Below are positions 14,744 to 23,558 of a stretch of 43,459 nucleotides of DNA, piece by piece. Position 1 is the first letter of the stretch; each line of letters begins with the position of its first letter. Source of the DNA: Prochlorococcus sp. AG-418-M08 (GTDB lineage Bacteria; Cyanobacteriota; Cyanobacteriia; PCC-6307; Cyanobiaceae); contig QCMG01000012.1 of NCBI GenBank assembly GCA_003213955.1, forward strand, positions 1 to 43,459, given 5' to 3'. The notes under the pieces were generated by a model, which saw only the letters and a list, made by a program, of their open reading frames with translations, was not told the origin of the DNA and searched no databases. The position numbers were made by a program, and so were the translations under genes.

Positions 14744-17700
14744 ATGGGATTTGTTCCACTACATAATCATAGCGATTACAGTCTTCTGGATGGAGCAAGC
14801 CAAGTTTCGAAAATAGTCGATAGGGCTTCAGAACTTGGAATGGAATCCATTGCCTTAACTGATCATGGAGTAATGTATGGTGTTCTTGATTTAGTAAAAA
14901 AATGTAAGTCTAAAGGAATAAAACCAATTATCGGTAATGAAATGTATATTATCAATGGATCCATTGATGATCCTCAACCAAAGAAAGAAAAAAGATACCA
15001 TTTAGTTGTATTAGCAAAAAATCATACAGGTTATAAGAATCTTGTAAAATTAACCACAATTAGCCATCTTAATGGAATGAGGGGTCGAGGTATTTTTTCT
15101 AGACCCTGTATTGATAAATCACTTTTAGAAAAATATAAAGATGGTTTGATTATTGCAACAGCCTGTTTAGGTGGCGAGATTCCTCAAGCAATCTTAAAAG
15201 ATAGAATTGATGTTGCAGAAAATATTGCTTGTTGGTATAAAAAGTTATTTGGTAGTGATTTTTATCTTGAAATTCAAGATCATGGCTCTATAGAAGATAG
15301 GATAGTAAATGTTGAATTAATAAGAATCGGCAAAAAACACCAAATTAAAGTTATAGCAACTAATGATGCTCACTATATCTCAAACATGGATGTTGAAGCA
15401 CACGATGCATTACTTTGTGTACTTACTGGGAAATTAATAAGTGAGGAAAAGAGATTGAGATATACAGGAACTGAATATATTAAAAGTGAGGATGAAATGC
15501 TTAGATTATTTAATGATCATATTGATAAAGAATCTATAAGACAAGCAATCAATAATACAGTAGAAGTTTCAAAAAAGATTGAAGAGTTTGAATTGTTTGG
15601 TTCCTATAGGATGCCTAAATTTCCATTAAAAGAAAAGAGTGATGCCTTATCCTTTTTGACGAAAATATCCAAAGAAGGTCTTTTAAAAAGACTTAACAAA
15701 ACTGATCTTGATCAAGTTGATGAGATTTATGTAAAAAGATTATCTTCAGAATTAAAAATAATTAATGACATGGGCTTTCCAGATTATTTTTTAGTTGTTT
15801 GGGATTATATAAAATTTGCTCGAGATAATCTAATACCTGTTGGTCCAGGGAGAGGTTCTGCAGCAGGTTCACTCGTAGCATATTCTCTTCAAATTACAAA
15901 TATTGATCCCGTTAAACATGGATTATTATTTGAAAGATTTTTAAATCCTGCAAGAAAGTCTATGCCTGATATAGATACTGATTTTTGTATTGATAGGAGG
16001 AATGAAGTTATTGATTATGTAACAAATAGATATGGCGAAGATAAAGTTGCACAAATAATTACCTTTAACAAAATGACATCCAAAGCTGTCTTAAAGGATG
16101 TTGCCAGAGTATTAGATATCTCATATGGAGAATCGGATAAGTTGGCTAAGTTAATACCTGTTGTTAGAGGAAAACCATATAAGCTTAATGAAATGATTGA
16201 TAAAAAATCCCCTAGTCCTGAATTTAGGGAAAAATATTTAAAAGATAGTAAGGTAAAAAGATGGGTGGATTTAGCATTAAGAATTGAGGGAACTAATAAA
16301 ACCTATGGAGTTCATGCAGCAGGAGTTGTTATAGCATCAGAGCCTTTAGATAAACTTGTACCCCTTCAGAGAAATAATGAAGGACAAATAATTACACAAT
16401 ATTCAATGGATGACATTGAATCGCTAGGCTTATTGAAAATGGACTTCCTAGGTCTTAAAAATCTAACAATGATAGATAAGACAATTTCTTTAATAGAATC
16501 ATCTACAGGAAAAAAGCTTAATGTTGATGAATTACCTCTAAATGATATTAAAACTTTTGAACTTATTGGAAGAGGAGATTTAGAAGGAATCTTTCAACTA
16601 GAATCCTCTGGAATGAAACAAGTTGTTAAAGACTTTAAGCCAAATTCTCTTGAAGATATTTCTTCTATTTTAGCTCTCTATAGACCAGGACCTCTTGATG
16701 CCGGTCTTATCCCAAAATTTATTAATAGAAAAAATGGTAGTGAAAAAATAGATTTCCCTCATCCCTTCATTGAATCCATTCTTACTGAAACATATGGAAT
16801 AATGGTTTACCAAGAGCAAATCATGAAAATTGCTCAAGATTTGGCAGGCTATTCTCTTGGAGATGCTGATTTACTACGCAGAGCAATGGGTAAAAAGAAA
16901 GTATCTGAGATGGTTAAACATCGTAATATTTTTGTTGAGGGTTGCTGCAAGAAAGGTGTAGATAAAAAAATTTCAAATGATCTTTTTGATCAAATGGTTT
17001 TATTTGCTGAATATTGTTTTAATAAAAGCCATTCCACCGCATATGGTGCAGTTACTTACCAGACTGCTTTTTTAAAAGCTCATTTCCCTGTTGCTTATAT
17101 GGCTTCTCTTCTGAGTGTTAATTCAGGTTCTAGCGATAAAATGCAGAGATATATTTCGAATTGCTACTCTATGGGAATAGAGGTTATTTCCCCAAGTATA
17201 AATTTATCTGGCATTGACTTCACGGTTAAGAAAGACCAAATTTTATTTGGATTATCCGCTATCAAAAATTTAGGCGACTCAGCCATAAAAAATATAATAG
17301 AGAACCGTGATAAAAATGGAAACTTCAAATCATTTCCTGATTTATGCGATCGTTTACCTTCTAATATTTTAAATAGGAGAAATATAGAATCATTAATTCA
17401 TTGTGGAGCCCTTGATGAATTTTCTGAAAATAATAATAGAGCTCAACTCTTTTCCGACCTTGAATATGTGATGGAGTGGGCATCTTCCCGTCACCGTGAT
17501 CGTATATCTGGACAAGGAAATTTATTTGACTCTATTAGTAATAATAATAAAGAGTTTTCTCTTTCTCAGCGTTCTATAGTTGAAGATTATTCACTAACTG
17601 AAAAGCTTAAATTAGAAAAGCAACTTTTGGGTTTCTATCTATCAGATCATCCTTTAAAACATATTGCACAACCAGCTAAACTTATTTCTCCTATGAGTAT

Positions 17701-18238
17701 TTCTCAATTAGAAGAATCTAATGACAGAACTAAAGTTTCCTTAGTTGGAATGATTCCTGAATTAAAGCAAATAACGACTAGAAAAGGTGACCGAATGGCT
17801 ATTGTCCAATTAGAAGATCTTTCAGGTAGCTGTGAGGCAATCGTATTCCCAAAAACTTATTGTAGATTATCTGAATTTCTTCTAACTGATACCAGATTAT
17901 TAGTTTGGGGCACTATTGATAAAAAGAGTGATAAGACACAATTAATTATTGATGATTGTAGAGAAATAGATAACTTGAAATTACTTGTTATTGACCTTAA
18001 TAGTTCCCAAGCATCTGATATAAGAATTCAAAATTTGATAAGAGATTGTTTAGTCAAATTTAAACCGGATAGAGATAAATGTGGAAATAAGATTCCAGTA
18101 TTAGCAGCTGTTAAGAATAGTGAATCTGTAACTTATGTTAAGTTTGGAGATCAATTTTGTGTTGGAGATATTATGGGGGCTTCTAAATTACTTACAGAAA
18201 AATCCTTCAAGGTTAATTTAAAATCTTTAGTTAACTGA
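14744..18238 (+). CDS. dnaE: DNA polymerase III alpha subunit, intein-free
   Basis: The replicative polymerase. In order: an N-terminal PHP domain (HNHSDYSLLDG), the polymerase core with PVGPGRGSAAGSLVAY and the catalytic aspartates in MPDIDTDFCIDRR, the fingers and beta-binding region, and the C-terminal OB fold (VSLVGMIPELKQITTRKGDRMAIVQLED). Length is 1164 residues. The EY|CFNKSHSTAYG site (Y757/C758), where many cyanobacteria carry the split DnaE intein, is uninterrupted. The stop is followed after one base by the convergent PAM68-like gene. Confidence 0.98.
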   Translation: MGFVPLHNHSDYSLLDGASQVSKIVDRASELGMESIALTDHGVMYGVLDLVKKCKSKGIKPIIGNEMYIINGSIDDPQPKKEKRYHLVVLAKNHTGYKNLVKLTTISHLNGMRGRGIFSRPCIDKSLLEKYKDGLIIATACLGGEIPQAILKDRIDVAENIACWYKKLFGSDFYLEIQDHGSIEDRIVNVELIRIGKKHQIKVIATNDAHYISNMDVEAHDALLCVLTGKLISEEKRLRYTGTEYIKSEDEMLRLFNDHIDKESIRQAINNTVEVSKKIEEFELFGSYRMPKFPLKEKSDALSFLTKISKEGLLKRLNKTDLDQVDEIYVKRLSSELKIINDMGFPDYFLVVWDYIKFARDNLIPVGPGRGSAAGSLVAYSLQITNIDPVKHGLLFERFLNPARKSMPDIDTDFCIDRRNEVIDYVTNRYGEDKVAQIITFNKMTSKAVLKDVARVLDISYGESDKLAKLIPVVRGKPYKLNEMIDKKSPSPEFREKYLKDSKVKRWVDLALRIEGTNKTYGVHAAGVVIASEPLDKLVPLQRNNEGQIITQYSMDDIESLGLLKMDFLGLKNLTMIDKTISLIESSTGKKLNVDELPLNDIKTFELIGRGDLEGIFQLESSGMKQVVKDFKPNSLEDISSILALYRPGPLDAGLIPKFINRKNGSEKIDFPHPFIESILTETYGIMVYQEQIMKIAQDLAGYSLGDADLLRRAMGKKKVSEMVKHRNIFVEGCCKKGVDKKISNDLFDQMVLFAEYCFNKSHSTAYGAVTYQTAFLKAHFPVAYMASLLSVNSGSSDKMQRYISNCYSMGIEVISPSINLSGIDFTVKKDQILFGLSAIKNLGDSAIKNIIENRDKNGNFKSFPDLCDRLPSNILNRRNIESLIHCGALDEFSENNNRAQLFSDLEYVMEWASSRHRDRISGQGNLFDSISNNNKEFSLSQRSIVEDYSLTEKLKLEKQLLGFYLSDHPLKHIAQPAKLISPMSISQLEESNDRTKVSLVGMIPELKQITTRKGDRMAIVQLEDLSGSCEAIVFPKTYCRLSEFLLTDTRLLVWGTIDKKSDKTQLIIDDCREIDNLKLLVIDLNSSQASDIRIQNLIRDCLVKFKPDRDKCGNKIPVLAAVKNSESVTYVKFGDQFCVGDIMGASKLLTEKSFKVNLKSLVN

Positions 18239-18239
18239 T

Positions 18240-18686
18240 TTACTTTTTCTGATCAAAGTTTTGAGATGCAGGCCTAAATGCTGCTTTTGCTCTTTCAATA
18301 TTTAAAGGTATGTTTTCTATCCCAAAAAAACTTCCGGGATCTTTATCCCAACTTGCAGACAATATTCCAAAACTAAGACCTCCAAGTCCCAATAAGAAGA
18401 ATAAAGCTGAAATTGCAATTGTTGAAGAGGGAGGTATTTCAGCAATATTTCTTGTGACAATAATATAACTTACTACAAATACTGACATACCCATAACTGT
18501 AGGGATTCCTGCTGTAAAAAAGATCCTTTTGGCCATCCTGTCCGCAACATATTTTGGAATGCCTGTTGATTGTTTTGTTTTTGGAGTTATTGTTGGAACT
18601 TTTTTTTCTATATTTCTAAAAGCATCACTTTCAGATATTTTTTTCTTTTTTGAAAAATTTTTCTTTTTACCTTGTTTTTTCTTCAT
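18240..18686 (-). CDS. PAM68-like photosystem II assembly protein
   Basis: A thylakoid membrane protein of the PAM68 family (DUF3464), which helps insert chlorophyll-binding PSII subunits in plants and cyanobacteria. The N-terminal about 50 residues are very basic and polar. They are followed by GIPKYVADRMAKRI and two membrane helices (about 55-76 and 84-107). The C-tail is SWDKDPGSFFGIENIP with basic residues after. The 148-residue length fits the family. rpsO is 9 bases upstream on the same strand. Family assignment rests on the helix pair and the SWDKDPGS tail. Confidence 0.83.
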   Translation of the reverse strand: MKKKQGKKKNFSKKKKISESDAFRNIEKKVPTITPKTKQSTGIPKYVADRMAKRIFFTAGIPTVMGMSVFVVSYIIVTRNIAEIPPSSTIAISALFFLLGLGGLSFGILSASWDKDPGSFFGIENIPLNIERAKAAFRPASQNFDQKK

Positions 18687-18695
18687 TTATGGAAT

Positions 18696-18965
18696 TCATC
18701 CTCTGATTCCAATCTTTTTAATTATTTTTTGATAGTTTTGGGGATTTTTACCTTTTATGTATGAAAGTAACCTTTTTCTTTTTCCTATCATTTTTAATAA
18801 ACCTTGTCTTGAGGCATAATCATGAATATTGCCTTGAAGATGGTTGCTTAATTTAGAAATTCTCTCAGAAAGCATTGCAACTTGGACCTCAACAGATCCA
18901 GTATCTGTAGCATGTACTTGATGAGATTCAATTAGTTTTTGTTTTTCTGCTGTATCGAGTGTCAT
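18696..18965 (-). CDS. rpsO: Ribosomal protein uS15
   Basis: A 30S subunit protein that binds 16S rRNA helices. Typical sequence: [19 protein letters not shown], then [32 protein letters not shown]. At 89 aa it is complete. It lies 51 bases after ruvA and directly before the PAM68-like gene, all on the minus strand. Confidence 0.98.
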   Translation of the reverse strand: MTLDTAEKQKLIESHQVHATDTGSVEVQVAMLSERISKLSNHLQGNIHDYASRQGLLKMIGKRKRLLSYIKGKNPQNYQKIIKKIGIRG

Positions 18966-19016
18966 TAAAATTAACTACCTATAATCATATTACTACTTTA
19001 TTGGCCTTAATTACTA

Positions 19017-19685
19017 TTATTGTTTATCTAAATAGTTCATAGCTTCTTTTAACAAATTTTCAAAAGTAAAAGTAATATTTTCAAAATTAGACTTTTTACT
19101 ATTTTTAAGATCATTTATAAGCTTAGGAAATATGTTCTTAATATCCTTCTTAGGATAATTTAGAGATTGAAGTGTTAATTCAATATCTTCAAAAATTGAA
19201 TGTAATTCTCTATTTTCAAAAAGAAAGTTTGTTTTATTAAAATTTTCTTTTTCGATTTGTTTAGTATTTACTTTACTTTTTAATTCAAGTATTATTCGGT
19301 CAGTCATTTTTTGTCCAATTCCTTGTACTGAACTAATAGAATTTTTATCATTACTGGTTATGGCATATATTATTTGATTCAATGAAAACTTATTCAATAA
19401 AGACATACCTATTTGAGATCCTAGACCCTTAACATTTAAAATTTGATTAAAAAAATCTCTTTGATCCTTTGAAGCAAAACCAAAAAGCATATCAGAATCT
19501 TCTTTTTTAATATGTTTTAACCATAGTATTATTTCTTTTTCAGGAATTTTATTTTTTTTAATATCATCAATAACTGATTCTAAGGTTTGTATTTCGTAAC
19601 CTAATCCCTGGCAGTTTATTAAAATATAAAATTTTTGATTAGTTTGCCATGAACTTACTAATACTCCCTTAATCCAACTAATCAA
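19017..19685 (-). CDS. ruvA: Holliday junction DNA helicase subunit RuvA
   Basis: Binds Holliday junctions and recruits RuvB. The N-terminal OB domain starts MISWIKGVLVSSWQTN. Helix-hairpin-helix motifs follow (LNVKGLGSQIGMSLLNKF and SVQGIGQKMTDRIILELK), and a C-terminal RuvB-binding domain (about 175-222). The start is a TTG, which fits the conserved M-I-x-W opening and directly follows the stop of the glycine-zipper gene upstream. The 222-residue length is normal. ruvB is elsewhere. Confidence 0.95.
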   Translation of the reverse strand: MISWIKGVLVSSWQTNQKFYILINCQGLGYEIQTLESVIDDIKKNKIPEKEIILWLKHIKKEDSDMLFGFASKDQRDFFNQILNVKGLGSQIGMSLLNKFSLNQIIYAITSNDKNSISSVQGIGQKMTDRIILELKSKVNTKQIEKENFNKTNFLFENRELHSIFEDIELTLQSLNYPKKDIKNIFPKLINDLKNSKKSNFENITFTFENLLKEAMNYLDKQ

Positions 19686-20033
19686 TTAACCACCATCCAC
19701 CTGACATCCTATAGCCGCTCCAGTAACTGCACCTAATGGAACAGCCCACCAACGACCTTCTTTTCTTGAAACTGCACCACCTATTCCACCTCCAAGTAAC
19801 GCACCTGCTATCTTTCCATCAGTACAATCATCATCTTTGAATTTTGCTGATTTATTACCTCCGCATGGTATTTCAACATCGACCTCATAATTTCTAACAT
19901 ACCCAGGACTTGATTTTGTTCCAGGAATATATTCTTCCCTATATTCAGTCCTAGTACATGTAACTGATTTAGGGGTAGAAGCATTAACTTGTAGAAATGA
20001 AAAACTGAATAATGCTAATAAGAGATACTTCAT
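19686..20033 (-). CDS. Exported glycine-zipper protein
   Basis: A 115-residue protein with a signal peptide (MKYLLLALFSFSFLQVNA, likely cut after NA), a polar middle with several Cys, and a C-terminal glycine zipper (DGKIAGALLGGGIGGAVSRKEGRWWAVPLGAVTGAAIGCQVDGG without a break in the Gly pattern). Glycine-zipper 2TM proteins sit in the outer membrane or periplasm. Cysteines are paired in the mature part, fitting an oxidising compartment. Its stop touches the TTG of ruvA. The role is unknown. Confidence 0.68.
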   Translation of the reverse strand: MKYLLLALFSFSFLQVNASTPKSVTCTRTEYREEYIPGTKSSPGYVRNYEVDVEIPCGGNKSAKFKDDDCTDGKIAGALLGGGIGGAVSRKEGRWWAVPLGAVTGAAIGCQVDGG

Positions 20034-20057
20034 TACAAACTTAAACTTTTCTGTATT

Positions 20058-20945
20058 TTAAATCTTTTTGAGTATTTTGCTAGTAGAAATAATAGTTCCT
20101 AACAAAACAAGTAATGAACCTATTATAAATTTCATATTTATTAATTCATTAAAAAACAATATACCCCATAAAGAGCCAAAAAATACTTGCAAATAATTTA
20201 TCGTTGCTGCTTCTGAAGTTTGTAATTTCTTAATTCCAATTGTTAGAAACGTTTGCCCGGCTTGCGTAAAAAGCCCAACACCGATGATCCAAATTAAATC
20301 AACAATATTTGGTGTAACCCAATTAAAAAATACTATTGGAAATAATGTAATAACTGAAATTAATGGAAAGTATTTAATTATTATAAAAACATCTTCTGTT
20401 AATGATAATTTCTTTACTGTTATGTAAGCCAGTGATGTTGATATGGCTCCAAGAAATGCTACTCCTACACTTAAATTATTAAGCTCGATGTTTAAGCTTG
20501 ATAATTGTGATGGATTTAAGATTATTAATATTCCTAACCAACCTGTTAAAGAAGCAATGATTAGATTTTTAGTAATCTTTTCATTTATAAGAATTCCAGC
20601 AAAAATAGATATGAATATAGGGTACGTATATTGAATAACAGTTGAAAGATTTAAAGGCATATTACGAATAGCATAAAATATGCAAATTAACGCTAATGTT
20701 CCCAATAACCCTCTTAAAATTAATAATGGTTTGTTTTCCCCCCATGGATTTAAATTCCTTTTATTTATTATCAAGGATGTTATGAACAAACTTAATAATG
20801 ACCTAAAGAAAACTAATTCATATATCGGTATTCTGTTATCAATTTTTTTTACGCAAACAGTCATAAGGCTGAAAAAAAATGATGCCAATATTAAATTTAC
20901 TTTCTTGAATGAATTATTATTTTGATTAAAAAAATTGATAAGCAT
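20058..20945 (-). CDS. EamA family drug/metabolite permease
   Basis: A 295-residue inner-membrane permease with about ten hydrophobic helices in two repeats, as in the EamA/RhaT family. Hallmarks are the opening helix LILASFFFSLMTVCVKK, the IPIYELVFFRSLLSL segment, RGLLGTLALICIFYAI with polar breaks, and the second repeat's GLFTQAGQTFLTIGIKK. Substrate unknown. It is divergent from dnaG, with a canonical promoter in the gap, and follows no gene of clear relevance. Confidence 0.86.
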   Translation of the reverse strand: MLINFFNQNNNSFKKVNLILASFFFSLMTVCVKKIDNRIPIYELVFFRSLLSLFITSLIINKRNLNPWGENKPLLILRGLLGTLALICIFYAIRNMPLNLSTVIQYTYPIFISIFAGILINEKITKNLIIASLTGWLGILIILNPSQLSSLNIELNNLSVGVAFLGAISTSLAYITVKKLSLTEDVFIIIKYFPLISVITLFPIVFFNWVTPNIVDLIWIIGVGLFTQAGQTFLTIGIKKLQTSEAATINYLQVFFGSLWGILFFNELINMKFIIGSLLVLLGTIISTSKILKKI

Positions 20946-20983
20946 TACTAATAATATTTTTATTGTGAAAATATGTAGATTCT

Positions 20984-21012
20984 TTTATATTTTTGACCTA
21001 TAACAAAGTCAA
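20984..21012 (-). promoter_or_regulatory. Sigma-70-type promoter of the EamA permease gene
   Basis: On the minus strand TTGACT (plus-strand 21007-21012) and TATAAA (20984-20989) are separated by exactly 17 bases. The -35 is half of an inverted repeat, TTTTGAC/GTCAAAA, whose other half offers a TTGACC for dnaG in the opposite direction. Confidence 0.55.
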
Positions 21013-21043
21013 AATTAGGACTTCTTTTTAGAAAATCACATAA

Positions 21044-23080
21044 ATGAAACCTTCGATACATCCAAGAACTATACAGGAGGTAAAGGATAAAGCAGATATT
21101 GTAGATGTTATCTCTGAACATATTGTGTTAAAGAAAAAGGGAAAGGAATTTGTTGGAATATGCCCTTTTCATGATGATAGTAAGCCATCTATGACAGTTT
21201 CTCCAACAAAACAATTTTATTATTGTTTCTCGTGTGGAGCTGGAGGAAATTCAATTAAATTTTTGATGGAGTTTACACGTAATAACTTCACTGATGTAGT
21301 TCTTTCACTGGCAAAAAAGAATAATATTAATGTAATTAATGTTGATGGGCCTCAACAAGAAATATATAAGAAACAATTATCAAGAAGAGAGGAACTATAT
21401 AAGATTCTTCGCCTATCAAAAGATTGGTTTAAGTCTCAATTAAATAATTCCTTGGGTAAGGAAGCTCATAATTATTTAATTACTAAAAGAAATTTAAATA
21501 TAAAAAATATTAATGATTTTGAATTAGGTTATGCTCCCAATTCATGGAATGATTTATTCAATTATCTTTCAAAAGTTGAGAAATTCCCTTTAAAGTTAAT
21601 TTTAAGTGCTGGTCTTGTTGTCTCAAAGGAAAATTCCGATAAGGTTTACGATCGCTTTAGAAATAGATTGATTGTTCCAATTTATGATGTACAAGGTCGT
21701 GTAGTTGCTTTTGGAGGTAGGTCTCTTGATGGTCAGGAACCAAAATATTTAAATTCTCCAGAATCTGAAGTTTTTGAGAAGGGTAAGATGTTGTTTGCAT
21801 TTGATAAAGCTTCTAGCAATATTAGAAAAAGTGATAAGGCTTTGGTAGTTGAAGGTTATTTTGATGTTATTTCGCTTCATTCAAAAGGTATAACTAATTC
21901 TGTTGCTTCCCTTGGAACTGCATTAAGCAAATATCAAATATCTCAGCTTTGTAGATGTACGGATAGTAAAAATATAATAATTAACTTTGATTCCGATAAT
22001 GCAGGTAAATTAGCTACAAAAAGGGTTATAAGCGAAGTTGAAAGTTTATCTCTTCATGATCAAATAAACCTAAAAATTCTTCAAATAAAATCATTTAAAG
22101 ATCCTGACGAGTATCTCAAAAATAATACTCCAGAGGATTATTTTAATTTAATAGATAATGCCTCTTTCTGGATTGATTGGGAGATTGATCAGATATTTGA
22201 TAACAAAGACTTATCTAAATCTGAGATTTTTCAAAACGTTATTTCTTCAATAGTAAAGTTATTAAGTAAACTTCCTCAATCTGCTACTAGAACTCACTAT
22301 TTGCAAAAAGTCTCAGAAAGATTAAGTATGGGCCAAGCGAGATTAGCTATTAAATTTGAAGAAGACTTAAGAAATCAAGTAAAAGGTTTTCGTTGGCATG
22401 GGAGATCAAAAAAATTTGAACAGCCAAATGAAATTAATCAGCGTGAAAGAAATGAATCAGAGATTATTTATTATTATCTACATTGTCCTGATCATAGATT
22501 ATTTATTAGAGAACAATTGCTTGAAAGAGAAATAGATGTTTTCAATACTGAATATATTCGTCTCATATGGGAATCTATTTCCACAATAGAATTAAATAAT
22601 TTAGGGGCTAATTATTTAGATGATTTGAAAAACTCTCAGAATAAACAATTATTTGATGATTTTATTTCAATTAATTTAATTTCACTATTACCTGATCACT
22701 TAGCTCTTAACAATCTCGATATTTCAAATAATATTTATAATTTTACTAATCCTGATGAATTATTTTTAACTAATTTAAAAAATCCTAAAGATAATCTTCT
22801 TGGAACTTTATCTCTCCTTGAAAGATATAAATCATTAAAAAGATGTAGACATCTCATTGAATCTTGGGGTTCTCAAAGAGTTAAAACTTTAGAAAACTGT
22901 ATTTCTATTTTAATAGATAATGCGTCCTCAGAATCCTCTGAATCTAATAGAGAAATTGATGATGTCTTTAAGGATTTAAATTCTGATGCTATCAAATTTC
23001 AAGAATTGTATTACTTAGAGAGACAGCATATCAATCTTCTCGATAAACAACGTTGTGGAAATTTTTCTCTTAATGAATAA
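21044..23080 (+). CDS. dnaG: DNA primase
   Basis: Makes RNA primers at the replication fork. The CHC2 zinc finger is complete (C40, H43, C61, C64 in CPFHDDSKPS and YYCFSCGAGG). The RNA polymerase core has FRNRLIVPIYDVQGRVVAFGGR, then TOPRIM elements VEGYFDVISLHSKGI and INFDSDNAGKLATKR. The C-terminal about 240 residues are the more variable helicase-binding region. Length is 678. The stop is 12 bases from the convergent HExxH gene. Confidence 0.97.
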   Translation: MKPSIHPRTIQEVKDKADIVDVISEHIVLKKKGKEFVGICPFHDDSKPSMTVSPTKQFYYCFSCGAGGNSIKFLMEFTRNNFTDVVLSLAKKNNINVINVDGPQQEIYKKQLSRREELYKILRLSKDWFKSQLNNSLGKEAHNYLITKRNLNIKNINDFELGYAPNSWNDLFNYLSKVEKFPLKLILSAGLVVSKENSDKVYDRFRNRLIVPIYDVQGRVVAFGGRSLDGQEPKYLNSPESEVFEKGKMLFAFDKASSNIRKSDKALVVEGYFDVISLHSKGITNSVASLGTALSKYQISQLCRCTDSKNIIINFDSDNAGKLATKRVISEVESLSLHDQINLKILQIKSFKDPDEYLKNNTPEDYFNLIDNASFWIDWEIDQIFDNKDLSKSEIFQNVISSIVKLLSKLPQSATRTHYLQKVSERLSMGQARLAIKFEEDLRNQVKGFRWHGRSKKFEQPNEINQRERNESEIIYYYLHCPDHRLFIREQLLEREIDVFNTEYIRLIWESISTIELNNLGANYLDDLKNSQNKQLFDDFISINLISLLPDHLALNNLDISNNIYNFTNPDELFLTNLKNPKDNLLGTLSLLERYKSLKRCRHLIESWGSQRVKTLENCISILIDNASSESSESNREIDDVFKDLNSDAIKFQELYYLERQHINLLDKQRCGNFSLNE

Positions 23081-23092
23081 GTTTTTAAGAAT

Positions 23093-23548
23093 TTATAAAC
23101 AATATCTTTTCAATATTTCTTTTACTTTTCTTGGTTTGTCTTCCATAACATAAGCCTCTAATTCTTTATCTAAATTCCCAGAAATTTTTACTGAAGACTT
23201 TAATGCTTTTACTTTTCCTTCATGAATTTTATCTTCTATATTTTTTATTACTCCCGTGGGTTTGTTGTTATTGCATGACTGGACTAGATGTGTTGCCTCA
23301 TGCCTTAACGCTCTTCTTATATAAAGATTTGTCTTGTGATTATCGTTATTCCTTCCCTCTCTATAATTTCCCAATTTCTTCGCATTCTGAGTACAAATAA
23401 CGATTGTTTTTTCTCTTTTTTTATAAAAACCAACGAATCTTTTATCTATTTGACAAAGCGCGGTATTTTCTTCTATTGAATGATTTGATTTATTAATTAA
23501 CTCTATTATTTCTTTATCGAGTTTGTTTAAAAATAATATAAATTCCAT
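23093..23548 (-). CDS. HExxH-motif protein following umuC
   Basis: Not recognised as a named family. From the ATG at 23548 it encodes 151 residues; AAGG just upstream, within the overlap after the umuC stop, favours this over the GTG two codons earlier. It carries RHEATHLVQSC, a zincin-type HExxH motif in a helix, and about 45 residues later LEAYVMEDKP, where a Glu could be the third zinc ligand, a layout like M76 or other gluzincins. The rest is basic and polar with no signal or membrane segment. It lies 10 bases after umuC on the same strand and shares its operon. Protease activity is inferred from the motif only. Confidence 0.68.
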   Translation of the reverse strand: MEFILFLNKLDKEIIELINKSNHSIEENTALCQIDKRFVGFYKKREKTIVICTQNAKKLGNYREGRNNDNHKTNLYIRRALRHEATHLVQSCNNNKPTGVIKNIEDKIHEGKVKALKSSVKISGNLDKELEAYVMEDKPRKVKEILKRYCL

Positions 23549-23558
23549 TTTCACCTTT

